A DNA stretch of 64,000 nt from JALORV01 sp963724365 (GTDB lineage: Bacteria > Pseudomonadota > Gammaproteobacteria > Burkholderiales > Burkholderiaceae_F): positions 1 to 64,000 of the forward strand of contig CAVRUR010000003.1 of NCBI GenBank assembly GCA_963724365.1, read 5' to 3'. The position numbers were made by a program, and so were the translations under genes. The notes under the pieces were generated by a model that did no database searches, was not told where the DNA came from, and saw only the letters and a program-made list of their open reading frames with translations. Shown here piece by piece: positions 38,089 through 46,386 of this stretch. How positions within the stretch are numbered: the first letter of the stretch is position 1; each line of letters opens with the position of its first letter.

Positions 38089-38164
38089 TGGCGTCCCCTA
38101 CGAGATTCGAACTCGTGTTATCGCCGTGAAAGGGCGGTGTCCTAGGCCTCTAGACGAAGGGGAC
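38089..38164 (-). tRNA. tRNA-Glu (anticodon UUC)
   Basis: The 76-base cloverleaf on the minus strand begins GTCCCCTTCGTCTAG and ends with an encoded CCA. The acceptor pairs GTCCCCT with AGGGGAC, the T loop GTTCGAATC is standard, and the anticodon loop CTTTCAC gives UUC (38128-38130). It sits next to tRNA-Ala and gltX, which charges it. Confidence 0.97.
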
Positions 38165-38174
38165 CGGTTCAATT

Positions 38175-38198
38175 CAAAGCCCGCGTGAGCGGGCTTTG
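38175..38198 (-). other. Hairpin between tRNA-Ala and tRNA-Glu
   Basis: CAAAGCCCGC pairs with GCGGGCTTTG around a four-base loop. It lies in the spacer of the two tRNA genes and may be a processing or partial termination structure. Confidence 0.5.
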
Positions 38199-38209
38199 GA
38201 AGCGGTCTT

Positions 38210-38285
<76 letters not shown>

Positions 38286-38342
38286 ACGGAGAGCCGCGGA
38301 GTATAGCCGTTTTCAGATCGGCCTCGCAATCGAGCCGCCCCT

Positions 38343-39758
38343 CTATCCGGCGTCCCGCTCGAGTGCAGCGTCGAGCCGGGCCACTACGGCGTCGCGTCCG
38401 ATCAGTTCGAGCACCGCATCGATCGACGGCGTCTGCGTCTGGCCGGTGACGGCCACGCGCAACGGCACCGCCACCTGCGGCATCTTGACCTTCAATTCGC
38501 CGACGATCTGCTTGATCAGGCCGCTGATCGCGGCTCGTTCCCAGGTCAAATCGCCGGCTCGCCCGCGAAACATCCGGATCGCCTCGCGGCCGGCACCCTG
38601 CAGGTGTTCGGCGAGCAGTGCCGGTTCGCATGCGACGCCCCGATAGAACAGCAGGGCGGCATCGGCCAGTTCGTTCAGGGTCCGCGAACGCTCCTTCAGC
38701 AGGGCGACCACGCGTTCGAGTGCCGGTCCATTCGCGAGCACGCCGCCACGCGCTTCGACGCGCGGCGCAGCAAGCCGAGCCAGGCGCGCGTTGTCGGCTT
38801 CCTTCATGTACTCGCCGCTCAACCACAGCAGCTTGTCGAGGTTGTACTGCGCCGGCGCCCGGTTGACATGTTCGAGGTCGAACCACTCGACCAGCTGCTC
38901 CCGCGTGAATTTCTCGGCATCGCCGTGGCTCCAGCCTAAGCGAGCAAGGTAGTTGAACAGTGCCTCGGGCAGGAATCCGTCATCGTCGTACTGCAGCACA
39001 CTCACGGCGCCGTGGCGTTTCGACAGCTTCTGCCCGTCCGGCCCGAGGATCATCGGCAGGTGGCCGAATTGCGGCAGCGTCGCACCCGGGCCCAACAAGG
39101 CGCGGTAGATGTTGATCTGGCGCGGCGTGTTGTTGACATGGTCATCGCCGCGCAGCACATGCGTGATCGCCATGTCGATGTCGTCGACGACGACGGCGAA
39201 GTTGTAGGTTGGAACACCGTCACCGCGTGCGATCACGAGATCGTCGAGCTCGGAGTTGGAGAACGCGATCGGACCCTTGACCAGGTCGTTCCAGCCGACG
39301 TCTCCTTCATCCGGATTGCGGAAGCGCACGACGGGCTTCACTCCTGCCGGCGGCGTCATGCCACGCGCGTTCTCCGGGCGCCAGCGCCCGTCGTAGCGTG
39401 GTTTCTCGCCGCGCGCCATCTGTGCTTCGCGCAGCTGCTCGAGTTCTTCCTTGCTCGCGTAGCAGTAGTAAGCCTTCCCGCCGGCCAGCAGACGCTCAAT
39501 CGCGACGCGGTAGCGGTCGAGACGGTCGGTCTGCCGCATCGGTCCCTCGTCATAGTCGAGGGCGAGCCACTGCATGCTGTCGAGAATGACCTGGACGGCC
39601 TCCTCGGTCGAACGCTCGAGGTCCGTGTCCTCGATGCGCAGGATGAACTTGCCGCCGTGATGGCGCGCGAACGCCCAGGAGAACAGTGCCGTGCGGGCGG
39701 TGCCCAGGTGCAGCATGCCGGTCGGGCTGGGAGCAATGCGGGTGCGGACGGTCGTCAT
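38343..39758 (-). CDS. gltX: Glutamate-tRNA ligase
   Basis: Class I aminoacyl-tRNA synthetase that charges tRNA-Glu. The 471 aa length is standard. The HIGH-type motif is in RIAPSPTGMLHLGTARTALF, and the KMSKS-type motif is KLSKRHGAVSV. LRIEDTDLERSTEEAVQVIL and THVLRGDDHVNNTPRQINIY are typical. It starts at ATG 39758 and lies directly upstream of tRNA-Ala and tRNA-Glu on the same strand, so co-transcription with its substrate tRNA is possible. The frame is intact. Confidence 0.97.
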   Translation of the reverse strand: MTTVRTRIAPSPTGMLHLGTARTALFSWAFARHHGGKFILRIEDTDLERSTEEAVQVILDSMQWLALDYDEGPMRQTDRLDRYRVAIERLLAGGKAYYCYASKEELEQLREAQMARGEKPRYDGRWRPENARGMTPPAGVKPVVRFRNPDEGDVGWNDLVKGPIAFSNSELDDLVIARGDGVPTYNFAVVVDDIDMAITHVLRGDDHVNNTPRQINIYRALLGPGATLPQFGHLPMILGPDGQKLSKRHGAVSVLQYDDDGFLPEALFNYLARLGWSHGDAEKFTREQLVEWFDLEHVNRAPAQYNLDKLLWLSGEYMKEADNARLARLAAPRVEARGGVLANGPALERVVALLKERSRTLNELADAALLFYRGVACEPALLAEHLQGAGREAIRMFRGRAGDLTWERAAISGLIKQIVGELKVKMPQVAVPLRVAVTGQTQTPSIDAVLELIGRDAVVARLDAALERDAG

Positions 39759-39934
39759 CGGGAGAAACCGGTGTCCGACGTAGACACCGTTGGCGCGCGG
39801 GCGCGCAGTCTAGCGGATGAGCCATGCACGACGGCACGACCCGCGCGGGGCGCTGCACGTCCGATCGCACTTTGCGATGGCCGTCGCGAGCGCTATGGTG
39901 CTGACGACACGCGAGCTTGCGCAAAGGCGGTGGG

Positions 39935-41467
39935 ATGACAGACAAACTGATTGTGACCAACAAGTCGGCATTGCGCGCGAAGTACGGTGCCGCCGGCCTG
40001 CGAAAGGTCACGGGCGCCGTGGCCACACTCGTCGCGGCCGATCGAAGACGAGGGCTGATCGCCCGACTCGTCGATCTGTCGTCGGCCACGACGATGAAGC
40101 GACTGAACGCTCCGGTGGTCACCGACGCGCTGCATCCGAAGCAGAACAAGGACGCGATCGACGGCGTGTTCCGCGCGCTCGAGCCCGACTACCTGATGCT
40201 GCTCGGCTCCATCGACGTTATCCCGCACCAGGACCTGGCCAATCCGGTCTATGCCGATGACAAGGAAGACGATCCCAAGGCATGGAGTGACCTCCCCTAT
40301 GCCTGCGATGCGGCGTACTCGCGCGACATCGCCGATTTCGTCGGCCCGACACGCGTCGTCGCCCGACTCCCCGACCTGACCGGCGCGCGTGATCCTGCGC
40401 ACCTGCTGAAGCTGCTGGCGACAGCGACGCAATACCGCACGCGACCGCGGAAGGACTACGCACCCTACTTTTCGATCTCGGTGCGGCTGTGGAAGCGCTC
40501 GACTGCGCAGAGCCTCGAGAACATCTTCGGCAACGACGACACACTGGCGATCTCGCCACCGGGCAGCGCAGCGCGCAGCCGTTCGCTGGATCGGCTGAGT
40601 CACTTCATCAACTGCCATGGCGGCCTGGCAGATCCGCAGTTCTATGGCGAGTACCGCAGCAAGTTTCCGGTGGCCATGGCAACACGCCACACACACGGCA
40701 AGATCGTCCAGGGCACGGTCGCTGCCGCCGAGTGCTGTTACGGGGGCGAACTCTACGACTCGGTGACGCTCGCAGTGGACGAGCCGATCTGCCAGAGCTA
40801 CCTGGCGCAGGGCGCCTATGCCTTCCTCGGCAGCACGACCATCGCCTACGGTCCTGCGCGTGGCAACGGTGCAGCCGACCTCATAACGCAGTACTTTCTG
40901 ATCGAGGTCCACAAGGGTGCCTCGATTGGTCGGGCGATGCTCGATGCGAGACTGGAGTACGTGCGCCAGTCGGCCGAAATGGACCCGATCGACCTCAAGA
41001 CCCTGGCGCAGTTCTGCCTCTACGGCGACCCGAGCGTTCATCCGGTCGAGCGCGACTCGCCGACCACCGTGCCGCGCGGCATCGATCCGGTTGACGCCCG
41101 CCGCTACGCACGGGCCGAGCGGCGCGCCAAAATGCGCCTGTCGGGCGAAATGCTGCAGCAGAGCAAGCCGACGGCATCCCGTGCCTCGATGGCGCGGCCG
41201 ACCGCGACGGTCGAAGAGTCGCTGCGTTCGATCGCCCGCGCCGTCGGAATCGACACCAAGGCGCGCTTCATGACCTTCGACGTCAGTGGCGGCCTGACGC
41301 CGCCCAGGCGCTCGCTCGGCAAGTCAAACGCACAGTGCGAGCGCTATCACGTGATGATTGCCGCACTGCCCGGGCGACGCAAGAGCGATCTCGGCGGGCG
41401 CGTCGCCATCGTCGCGAAGGAAGCGGGCGCACGCGTGGTGGGCTACCGCGTCTACGTGCAGAAGTGA
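39935..41467 (+). CDS. Gingipain-like (C25-type, clan CD) cysteine peptidase
   Basis: A 510 aa protein without a signal peptide. The core resembles C25 peptidases: YLMLLGSIDVIPHQD with an acidic follow-up (VYADDKEDDPKAWSDLPYAC), a RLPDL element, the His-Gly motif FINCHGGLADPQF (His228) and the Cys motif TVAAAECCYGGELYD (Cys267/268). This is the clan CD dyad order. The C-terminal ~150 residues hold a basic region and a possible beta domain. Substrate specificity is unknown; gingipains cut after Arg or Lys. ATG 39935 with GGTGGG upstream is preferred over TTG 39917. The stop overlaps the next gene (GTGA). Confidence 0.75.
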   Translation: MTDKLIVTNKSALRAKYGAAGLRKVTGAVATLVAADRRRGLIARLVDLSSATTMKRLNAPVVTDALHPKQNKDAIDGVFRALEPDYLMLLGSIDVIPHQDLANPVYADDKEDDPKAWSDLPYACDAAYSRDIADFVGPTRVVARLPDLTGARDPAHLLKLLATATQYRTRPRKDYAPYFSISVRLWKRSTAQSLENIFGNDDTLAISPPGSAARSRSLDRLSHFINCHGGLADPQFYGEYRSKFPVAMATRHTHGKIVQGTVAAAECCYGGELYDSVTLAVDEPICQSYLAQGAYAFLGSTTIAYGPARGNGAADLITQYFLIEVHKGASIGRAMLDARLEYVRQSAEMDPIDLKTLAQFCLYGDPSVHPVERDSPTTVPRGIDPVDARRYARAERRAKMRLSGEMLQQSKPTASRASMARPTATVEESLRSIARAVGIDTKARFMTFDVSGGLTPPRRSLGKSNAQCERYHVMIAALPGRRKSDLGGRVAIVAKEAGARVVGYRVYVQK

Positions 41468-41730
41468 AGCACGAAGACCACGACAACGCCGCACGCGCAG
41501 TGCAAGGATTGCGCGGCACCGTCGTCGAGGCCGAATTCGCGCGTGGCAGCAAGAGCGAGCGCAATGCCCCGTTCCTGCAGACGGCGGATCAACGCTACCT
41601 GTTGCGTCGGCGCGGCGGCCCCAGCTACGGCGATGCGACGCTCACGCCCTTCGTGGGTCATACGGTCGAGTGCGACGGCACCGTGACGTCCTACCTGCTG
41701 CTGGTGGATCGCATCGAACGCGTGGACTGA
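41464..41730 (+). CDS. Small beta-rich protein coupled to the C25-like peptidase
   Basis: An 88 aa protein, unrecognised. It begins at GTG 41464, overlapping the peptidase stop by four bases. The pattern of alternating hydrophobic residues (LRGTVVEAEFARGSKSERNA, YLLRRRGGP, VGHTVECDGTVTSYLLLVDR) suggests a compact beta-barrel, perhaps OB-like. The coupling implies a partner, inhibitor or specificity subunit of the peptidase; that is inference. Confidence 0.62.
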   Translation: MKHEDHDNAARAVQGLRGTVVEAEFARGSKSERNAPFLQTADQRYLLRRRGGPSYGDATLTPFVGHTVECDGTVTSYLLLVDRIERVD

Positions 41731-41851
41731 TGTCCAACGCAGCAATCCTCATGAGAAACGCGCCGCCGCGGCCTCCCGCAATGACGGGTCGTCGCACTGC
41801 CCGCCCACTTGTAGCGTTACACGATCGTCCGACTGGTGAGGAAGCAAAGCG

Positions 41852-42922
41852 ATGGCCACACTGAAGAAGCGGAGCAGGAAAGCAGGAGCCCGACCCGGTG
41901 TCGGCACGCGCGCCAAGGAGAAGCGCATTGCCGGGAAGCGCATTGCGAGCCCACGCAAGCCAGCGAAGGCCGGCAAGACTGTACCGACCACGCTGGTGAA
42001 GGCAACGCCGACGCGCCGTCGTCGACCTGCGCCAGCGCTCCAGAGAGGGCTGCCGCCGGCACCGCGCCCGAATGCGCGTCGCGCGCCCCGTGCCGCGACA
42101 CGCGCACCGCTGGCGGCGTTCACGACCCTGCGCCCGGGAGCCAGCGGCGACGCAGTCGTGCGGCTGCAACGCCGCCTGTCGGAGAAGGGGTTCAAGTGCG
42201 GCTCAATCGATGGCGAATTCGGACACGGCACCGAGGCCGCGGTCATCGCCTTCCAGATGAGCGAGAGCCTGTTGCCGGACGGCGTGGCCGGCCCGCGGAC
42301 GCTGACCGCGCTCGGCCTGATGGACGACGACCGCCTGCCGTCGTCCACCGGGGACCTGCAAGTGCAGGTCGTGTCGGCCATGTGTCCGGGCGCACCGCTC
42401 TGCAACATCAAGGCCTTCCTGCCCGCGGTGATCGAGGCAATGACCGAACTCGGACTCGTCGACAAGTCGATGCTGCTGATGGCCGTGGCGACGATCTGCG
42501 CAGAAACCGGCCGCTTCACTCCGCTCGACGAGTACCTTTCTCGCTACAACACCTCACCGAACGCGCGCTCGCCATTTTTCGACCTGTACGACCACCGGCG
42601 CGATCTCGGCAATCGCGGCCCGCACGACGGCGCCGCCTACAAGGGCCGCGGTTTCGTGCAGTTGACCGGCCGTGCGAATTACGAACAGGTCGGGCGCGCG
42701 CTCGGGCTCGGCGATCTGCTGCTGCGCGAACCGGAACGGGCCAACGAACCGCTGGTCGCGGCGCGCGTGCTGGCGCGCTTCCTGAAGGATCGCGAACTGA
42801 AGATCAAGCAGGCCTTGCTGGACCGCGACTTCGCGCTGGCACGCCGCTACGTCAACGGCGGCCGCCACGGGCTGCCCGAGTTCACCGCCTCATACCTGGC
42901 CGGGGAGTCGCGCCTAGGCTGA
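41852..42922 (+). CDS. Basic-tailed peptidoglycan-binding GH19-type glycosidase
   Basis: A 356 aa protein in three parts. Residues 1-85 are Lys/Arg/Ala-rich and disordered (KKRSRKAGARPGVGTRAKEK). Residues ~88-150 form a PG_binding_1 domain (LRPGASGDAVVRLQRRLSEK, AVIAFQMSE). The rest is a GH19/lysozyme-like domain with the catalytic-Glu context ATICAETGRF and the signature YKGRGFVQLTGRANYE. It should cleave peptidoglycan or chitin glycan chains. There is no Sec signal, so secretion must use another route or the enzyme acts after lysis. ATG 41852 has GAGGAA upstream. Its 3' end overlaps the opposing gene by 9 bases. Confidence 0.83.
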   Translation: MATLKKRSRKAGARPGVGTRAKEKRIAGKRIASPRKPAKAGKTVPTTLVKATPTRRRRPAPALQRGLPPAPRPNARRAPRAATRAPLAAFTTLRPGASGDAVVRLQRRLSEKGFKCGSIDGEFGHGTEAAVIAFQMSESLLPDGVAGPRTLTALGLMDDDRLPSSTGDLQVQVVSAMCPGAPLCNIKAFLPAVIEAMTELGLVDKSMLLMAVATICAETGRFTPLDEYLSRYNTSPNARSPFFDLYDHRRDLGNRGPHDGAAYKGRGFVQLTGRANYEQVGRALGLGDLLLREPERANEPLVAARVLARFLKDRELKIKQALLDRDFALARRYVNGGRHGLPEFTASYLAGESRLG

Positions 42923-43477
42923 GTCCGGCAGCGTGCGTATGTCGATCCAGTGCACGCGTCCTCCGTGCGCGCGTACGGCGTCGACCATGTGCTCGGTGCC
43001 GCCAGGCCCGTCACCGACACTGCCGTCCCACAGGCAGACCAGATCGATCGGTCCGCGCGTCAGTTCCAGCGCGCGTCGGAGCATGGCCAGGTTGCAGCGT
43101 GCGTAGGCGTTGCCGTCCTCCGCGTCGTCGTCGGCCGGCGACATCACATGCAACGCCGTCAACGGATGCGCCATGACTTCATCGAACATCGCCAGCCAGT
43201 GAGTTCCGCCGGGCACCACCGATGACTGCACGAAGCGGTCGCGCGGATAGGGCAGGTAGATCTCGATGGCAGCGCCACGGGCGAGGCAATCCAGTGCAAA
43301 CAGCAGATCGCCACCACTGGCGCCGCTGGTGACTGCCCGGTCCCCCGCCCCTACCCCGAGCCTGTCAAGTTCCGCATGGATGGCACGCCCGGCCGCCGCG
43401 ACGCGATTCGCCGGAAACCGCGGCAGCGTGCGATCGGGCCGATCGACCATGTGGCCACTGAACAGCAGTACGCGCAT
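42914..43477 (-). CDS. SLOG-like nucleotide-sensor protein
   Basis: A 187 aa Rossmann-like protein. It begins MRVLLFSGHMVDRPDRTLPR, has DRAVTSGASGGDLLFALDCL and GAAIEIYLPYPRDRFVQSSV, and ends RVHWIDIRTLP. This GxxMxxxP plus SGGxxGGD pattern matches SLOG-superfamily domains (relatives of LOG and DprA) seen at the start of larger sensor proteins. Such domains are proposed to bind nucleotides or make nucleotide-derived signals; activity here is unknown. It stands alone rather than fused and is divergent from the amidase gene. Confidence 0.65.
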   Translation of the reverse strand: MRVLLFSGHMVDRPDRTLPRFPANRVAAAGRAIHAELDRLGVGAGDRAVTSGASGGDLLFALDCLARGAAIEIYLPYPRDRFVQSSVVPGGTHWLAMFDEVMAHPLTALHVMSPADDDAEDGNAYARCNLAMLRRALELTRGPIDLVCLWDGSVGDGPGGTEHMVDAVRAHGGRVHWIDIRTLPDSA

Positions 43478-43720
43478 TGGAACTCAGGACATGGGTCGGA
43501 CGGGAAGGCTGCGCGGCCCGACGGCACCGCAGGCAGAGGATGCCTGAACGGCGCCGGGATGGCAGGGGCATCGGATGTATGGGCTAATCCCCGTCGTTGC
43601 GCGAGCCCGACCGGAGCGGGCTCGGTGAAGAGACGTGGTTCGGGTGGGCTGCATGTTTCCGGCATCAGGCGCATACACTGTTCGTTGCAGCCGACTCCGT
43701 CCCCAGCCCTGGAGGTCAAC

Positions 43721-45178
43721 GTGGCACGATGCCCATTTGCGACGTGGCGTCCCATATCGGGATCATGTGGCCCCAACCTCGGCGGCCCCTTCAAGATCGT
43801 CCATCACACGACGGAGGGAAGTTCTGCCGAAGGCGCAATGAACGCCTTTCGGTCGAACCGTTCGGATCCTCACTTCACCGTCGATGGGACGAACATTTTT
43901 CAGCACATCGATACGTCGGAAGGCGCGCGCGCTCTGCGCAATGAAGCCGGAGGCGTGCAGACCAACCGGGATTCCGCAGTACAGATCGAGCTAGTGGGCT
44001 TCGCGCACCTGCCCAAGGATCGACGCGCACTGACGAACCTGGCGCGCCTGTGCCGCTGGATTGAGGCCACACACGATGTCGAGAAGAAGTGGCCAGCGGG
44101 CCTGCCGCGGCCCGCACGCAATGGTCGCGATCCGGGCGGACACAACCGGGACCCCGGGATCTGGGACAGCGAGAGCGGCCACTATGGTCACTGCCACGTT
44201 CCCGAGAATTCGCATTGGGACCCCGCCTACACGCAGTCCGAAGCGGCGTTCATCCTGGAAGCGACGTTCGACACGGCTGGTCGGCTGATCTCTCCGGAAC
44301 CGCCGGCGTTGCCGTCGAGGGCGCGCCGCGGCAAGGGACCGGCGCGAGCCCCCGAGTCGACGATGCCGGATCACGGCGTCGTGCCGTTGGGCGTCGGCGC
44401 CTACATCCGGGACTTGTCACTGCCGCCCTCCGAGGCCGCACCGAGTCCGGCTCCGTCGCGACGAAAGTCGCGCGCCCGGAAAGCGGCGCCCATGCGCCGA
44501 CGCGCTGCGGCACTTGCGCCCGCCGTCGACGCCAAGGTCAATGTCGGCAGCCTGATGTCGTTCGTCGAAGGCGTCAGCGAACAGGAAAAGAACGACGTTC
44601 TTTACTCCATCCAGCTTGCGCAGCGCGGGGCGAGCGGGACCTACGACCGCTTCACGCAGACCCAGTTCTGGTACCAGAAGTACGTCGAGATCCTCGAGAA
44701 CCTGGGCTGGGCGACTGAGCAGTTCGCGTTCACGCGCTTCGACCAGACCGAAGGCGAGTTCCGCATGGACCAGGCCGCACTGGCGATCATCACGGCGATC
44801 GCCACGCAGAACCAGCTGGCGGTGCTGCAGGAATCCGTGGCGGCACTCTCGAAGCTGGCGGAAGACGACGGCACGATCCAGCTCTTCGACTTCCACTCCT
44901 CGATGGAAGGCAGCGGCAACTTCCAGTTGGGCGCTGTGCAGCGGACGCCGAACGGCGCCCTGTCCATGGCGGTCGGTGCGTTCTACTTCCGCAGCGTCGA
45001 CGAGCGGAAACGGTTTCTCTTCTTCAAGTGGGGCGCTCAGCAGGTGAACTTCTGGACCTCGGCGCAGCGCATGACGCTCAACACTGACTTCTACGCGCGC
45101 CGCCGTGCCGAGGTCGTCGCCAAGCTCGATTCGGACGCGCCGAAGTTCATTGCCGACCTGAAGCTGGGGTCCCGGTAG
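43721..45178 (+). CDS. N-acetylmuramoyl-L-alanine amidase with an uncharacterised C-terminal domain
   Basis: A 485 aa protein. Residues 1-190 form an amidase_2-type zinc enzyme: FKIVHHTTEGSSAEGAMNAF (His28/29), DPHFTVDGTNIFQHIDTSEG, VQIELVGF and a late His cluster HYGHCHVPENSHWDP. It should cleave the amide bond between MurNAc and the peptide stem. A basic, Pro-rich linker (RKSRARKAAPMRRRAAAL) follows, then a ~210-residue C-terminal domain (VNVGSLMSFVEGVSEQEKND, FWYQKYVEILENLGWATEQF) with no family I can name. GTG 43721 has GGAGG six bases upstream. No Sec signal is present. Confidence 0.8.
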   Translation: MARCPFATWRPISGSCGPNLGGPFKIVHHTTEGSSAEGAMNAFRSNRSDPHFTVDGTNIFQHIDTSEGARALRNEAGGVQTNRDSAVQIELVGFAHLPKDRRALTNLARLCRWIEATHDVEKKWPAGLPRPARNGRDPGGHNRDPGIWDSESGHYGHCHVPENSHWDPAYTQSEAAFILEATFDTAGRLISPEPPALPSRARRGKGPARAPESTMPDHGVVPLGVGAYIRDLSLPPSEAAPSPAPSRRKSRARKAAPMRRRAAALAPAVDAKVNVGSLMSFVEGVSEQEKNDVLYSIQLAQRGASGTYDRFTQTQFWYQKYVEILENLGWATEQFAFTRFDQTEGEFRMDQAALAIITAIATQNQLAVLQESVAALSKLAEDDGTIQLFDFHSSMEGSGNFQLGAVQRTPNGALSMAVGAFYFRSVDERKRFLFFKWGAQQVNFWTSAQRMTLNTDFYARRRAEVVAKLDSDAPKFIADLKLGSR

Positions 45179-45215
45179 CGACTTCAACGCGCGCCGGGAC
45201 TTCGGCAAGGCGCCG

Positions 45216-46370
45216 CTAAATCACGCGGCCAGGGAAAATCGCGCGCAGCTGCGCGTGGAACAGGTCCGCGAACTTCTCGAAACCGTCCTTGTTCGGATGA
45301 AGTTCGTTGTGCCAGGCACTCGGCTGCGGCGCAATCGTTCCCTGGCCATTGATGAATGTGACCTTCGGGTGCGCCGCCAGCGTCGTCAGCATCGCTGCAA
45401 ACTGCTTCAGCATCGCTTCGACCACGGCGAAGGCCGCTGCTCGCGTCGGAAAGCCTCGCAGGTCAAAGGTCGGCTTCAGCCACGGCCCCAGATGGCAAAT
45501 GCCGCGGCCATCCGGAATGGCGAAATCGTAGCCGTGGAACACGAGCTGCGTCCCCGGACTCAAGCGGTCCCGCAGCGTGATGAGGTCTTCGTATCCGGCA
45601 CGCACCAGCGCGAGGGCCGCGTCGAAGCGCGGCTGATTGATGAGCGTTGCCGGCGGAACGGCCGGATCCCAGTCGCGCACCCACAGTGCCATCGGGTTGT
45701 CGACGATGTCATTGCCGCCCCCGGAGAACAGCAGCACGTCCCACGATCCGCCCGCCGGGCATCCGTCGGTCAGGCACTCGACGAGACGCTTGCGCTGTTC
45801 GACTCCGAGCATGAAACGCACTTCGTCGCCGGCCTTCGCCATGTTCAGGATTGGAACGCCGAGCCGGCTCTCGAGGCGGGGAATGATCCCGCCCTTGAAC
45901 AGAAACGGTGGATAGTCGAACCACGAATCCCCTTCCGCGAACACCTGTAGCGGCGGGAACGAAGCGGCAGCAGCGCCCGGCGCGCGTCGCATTCCCTTCA
46001 CTGCACGCTTCGGCGCAGGTCGCCGGGCTCCGCGCTGCTTCATGATGTCCATCGTGTCCTTGTATTCGCGCAACCGGCGCTCGCGCTCGGCACGACGCTC
46101 CTGCTCGAGGCGCTCGCGTTCGGCTCCGACGCTCGCCGGGGTTGCTGGCGGGCCGGCGACGGCGCGCCGCAGCGCGCGCTTCGGCTGCTGCGCGCGCGCC
46201 AGCGCCCGGGCCTCGTCGAGAGTGACAGGCCCTCCGACAGTCGGCGCCTTGCGCGGACGTGCCGTGGACCGGACAGCAGCCTTTGCCTTCGGCTTGACGG
46301 CAGTTCTCGCCTTTGCGGCCGACTTCGCCCTGGATTTCACCGTGGATTTCGACTTCGCCTTTGTTGCCAT
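45216..46370 (-). CDS. SGNH/GDSL hydrolase with a basic N-terminal tail
   Basis: A 384 aa protein. The first ~60 residues are Lys/Ala/Arg-rich like histone H1 tails (KAKSKSTVKSRAKSAAKART), then comes a charged helix (ERERLEQERRAERERRLREY). The hydrolase domain starts near residue 145: FAEGDSWFDYPPF (catalytic Ser), LLFSGGGNDIVDNP (Gly and Asn of the oxyanion hole) and the C-terminal HNELHPNKDGFEKFA (His). This is an esterase/lipase fold; the substrate is unknown. ATG 46370 has GAGGTG upstream, 16 bases after the metzincin-CHAT stop, so the two form an operon. Confidence 0.8.
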   Translation of the reverse strand: MATKAKSKSTVKSRAKSAAKARTAVKPKAKAAVRSTARPRKAPTVGGPVTLDEARALARAQQPKRALRRAVAGPPATPASVGAERERLEQERRAERERRLREYKDTMDIMKQRGARRPAPKRAVKGMRRAPGAAAASFPPLQVFAEGDSWFDYPPFLFKGGIIPRLESRLGVPILNMAKAGDEVRFMLGVEQRKRLVECLTDGCPAGGSWDVLLFSGGGNDIVDNPMALWVRDWDPAVPPATLINQPRFDAALALVRAGYEDLITLRDRLSPGTQLVFHGYDFAIPDGRGICHLGPWLKPTFDLRGFPTRAAAFAVVEAMLKQFAAMLTTLAAHPKVTFINGQGTIAPQPSAWHNELHPNKDGFEKFADLFHAQLRAIFPGRVI

Positions 46371-46386
46371 AGTGGTCACCTCGCTT

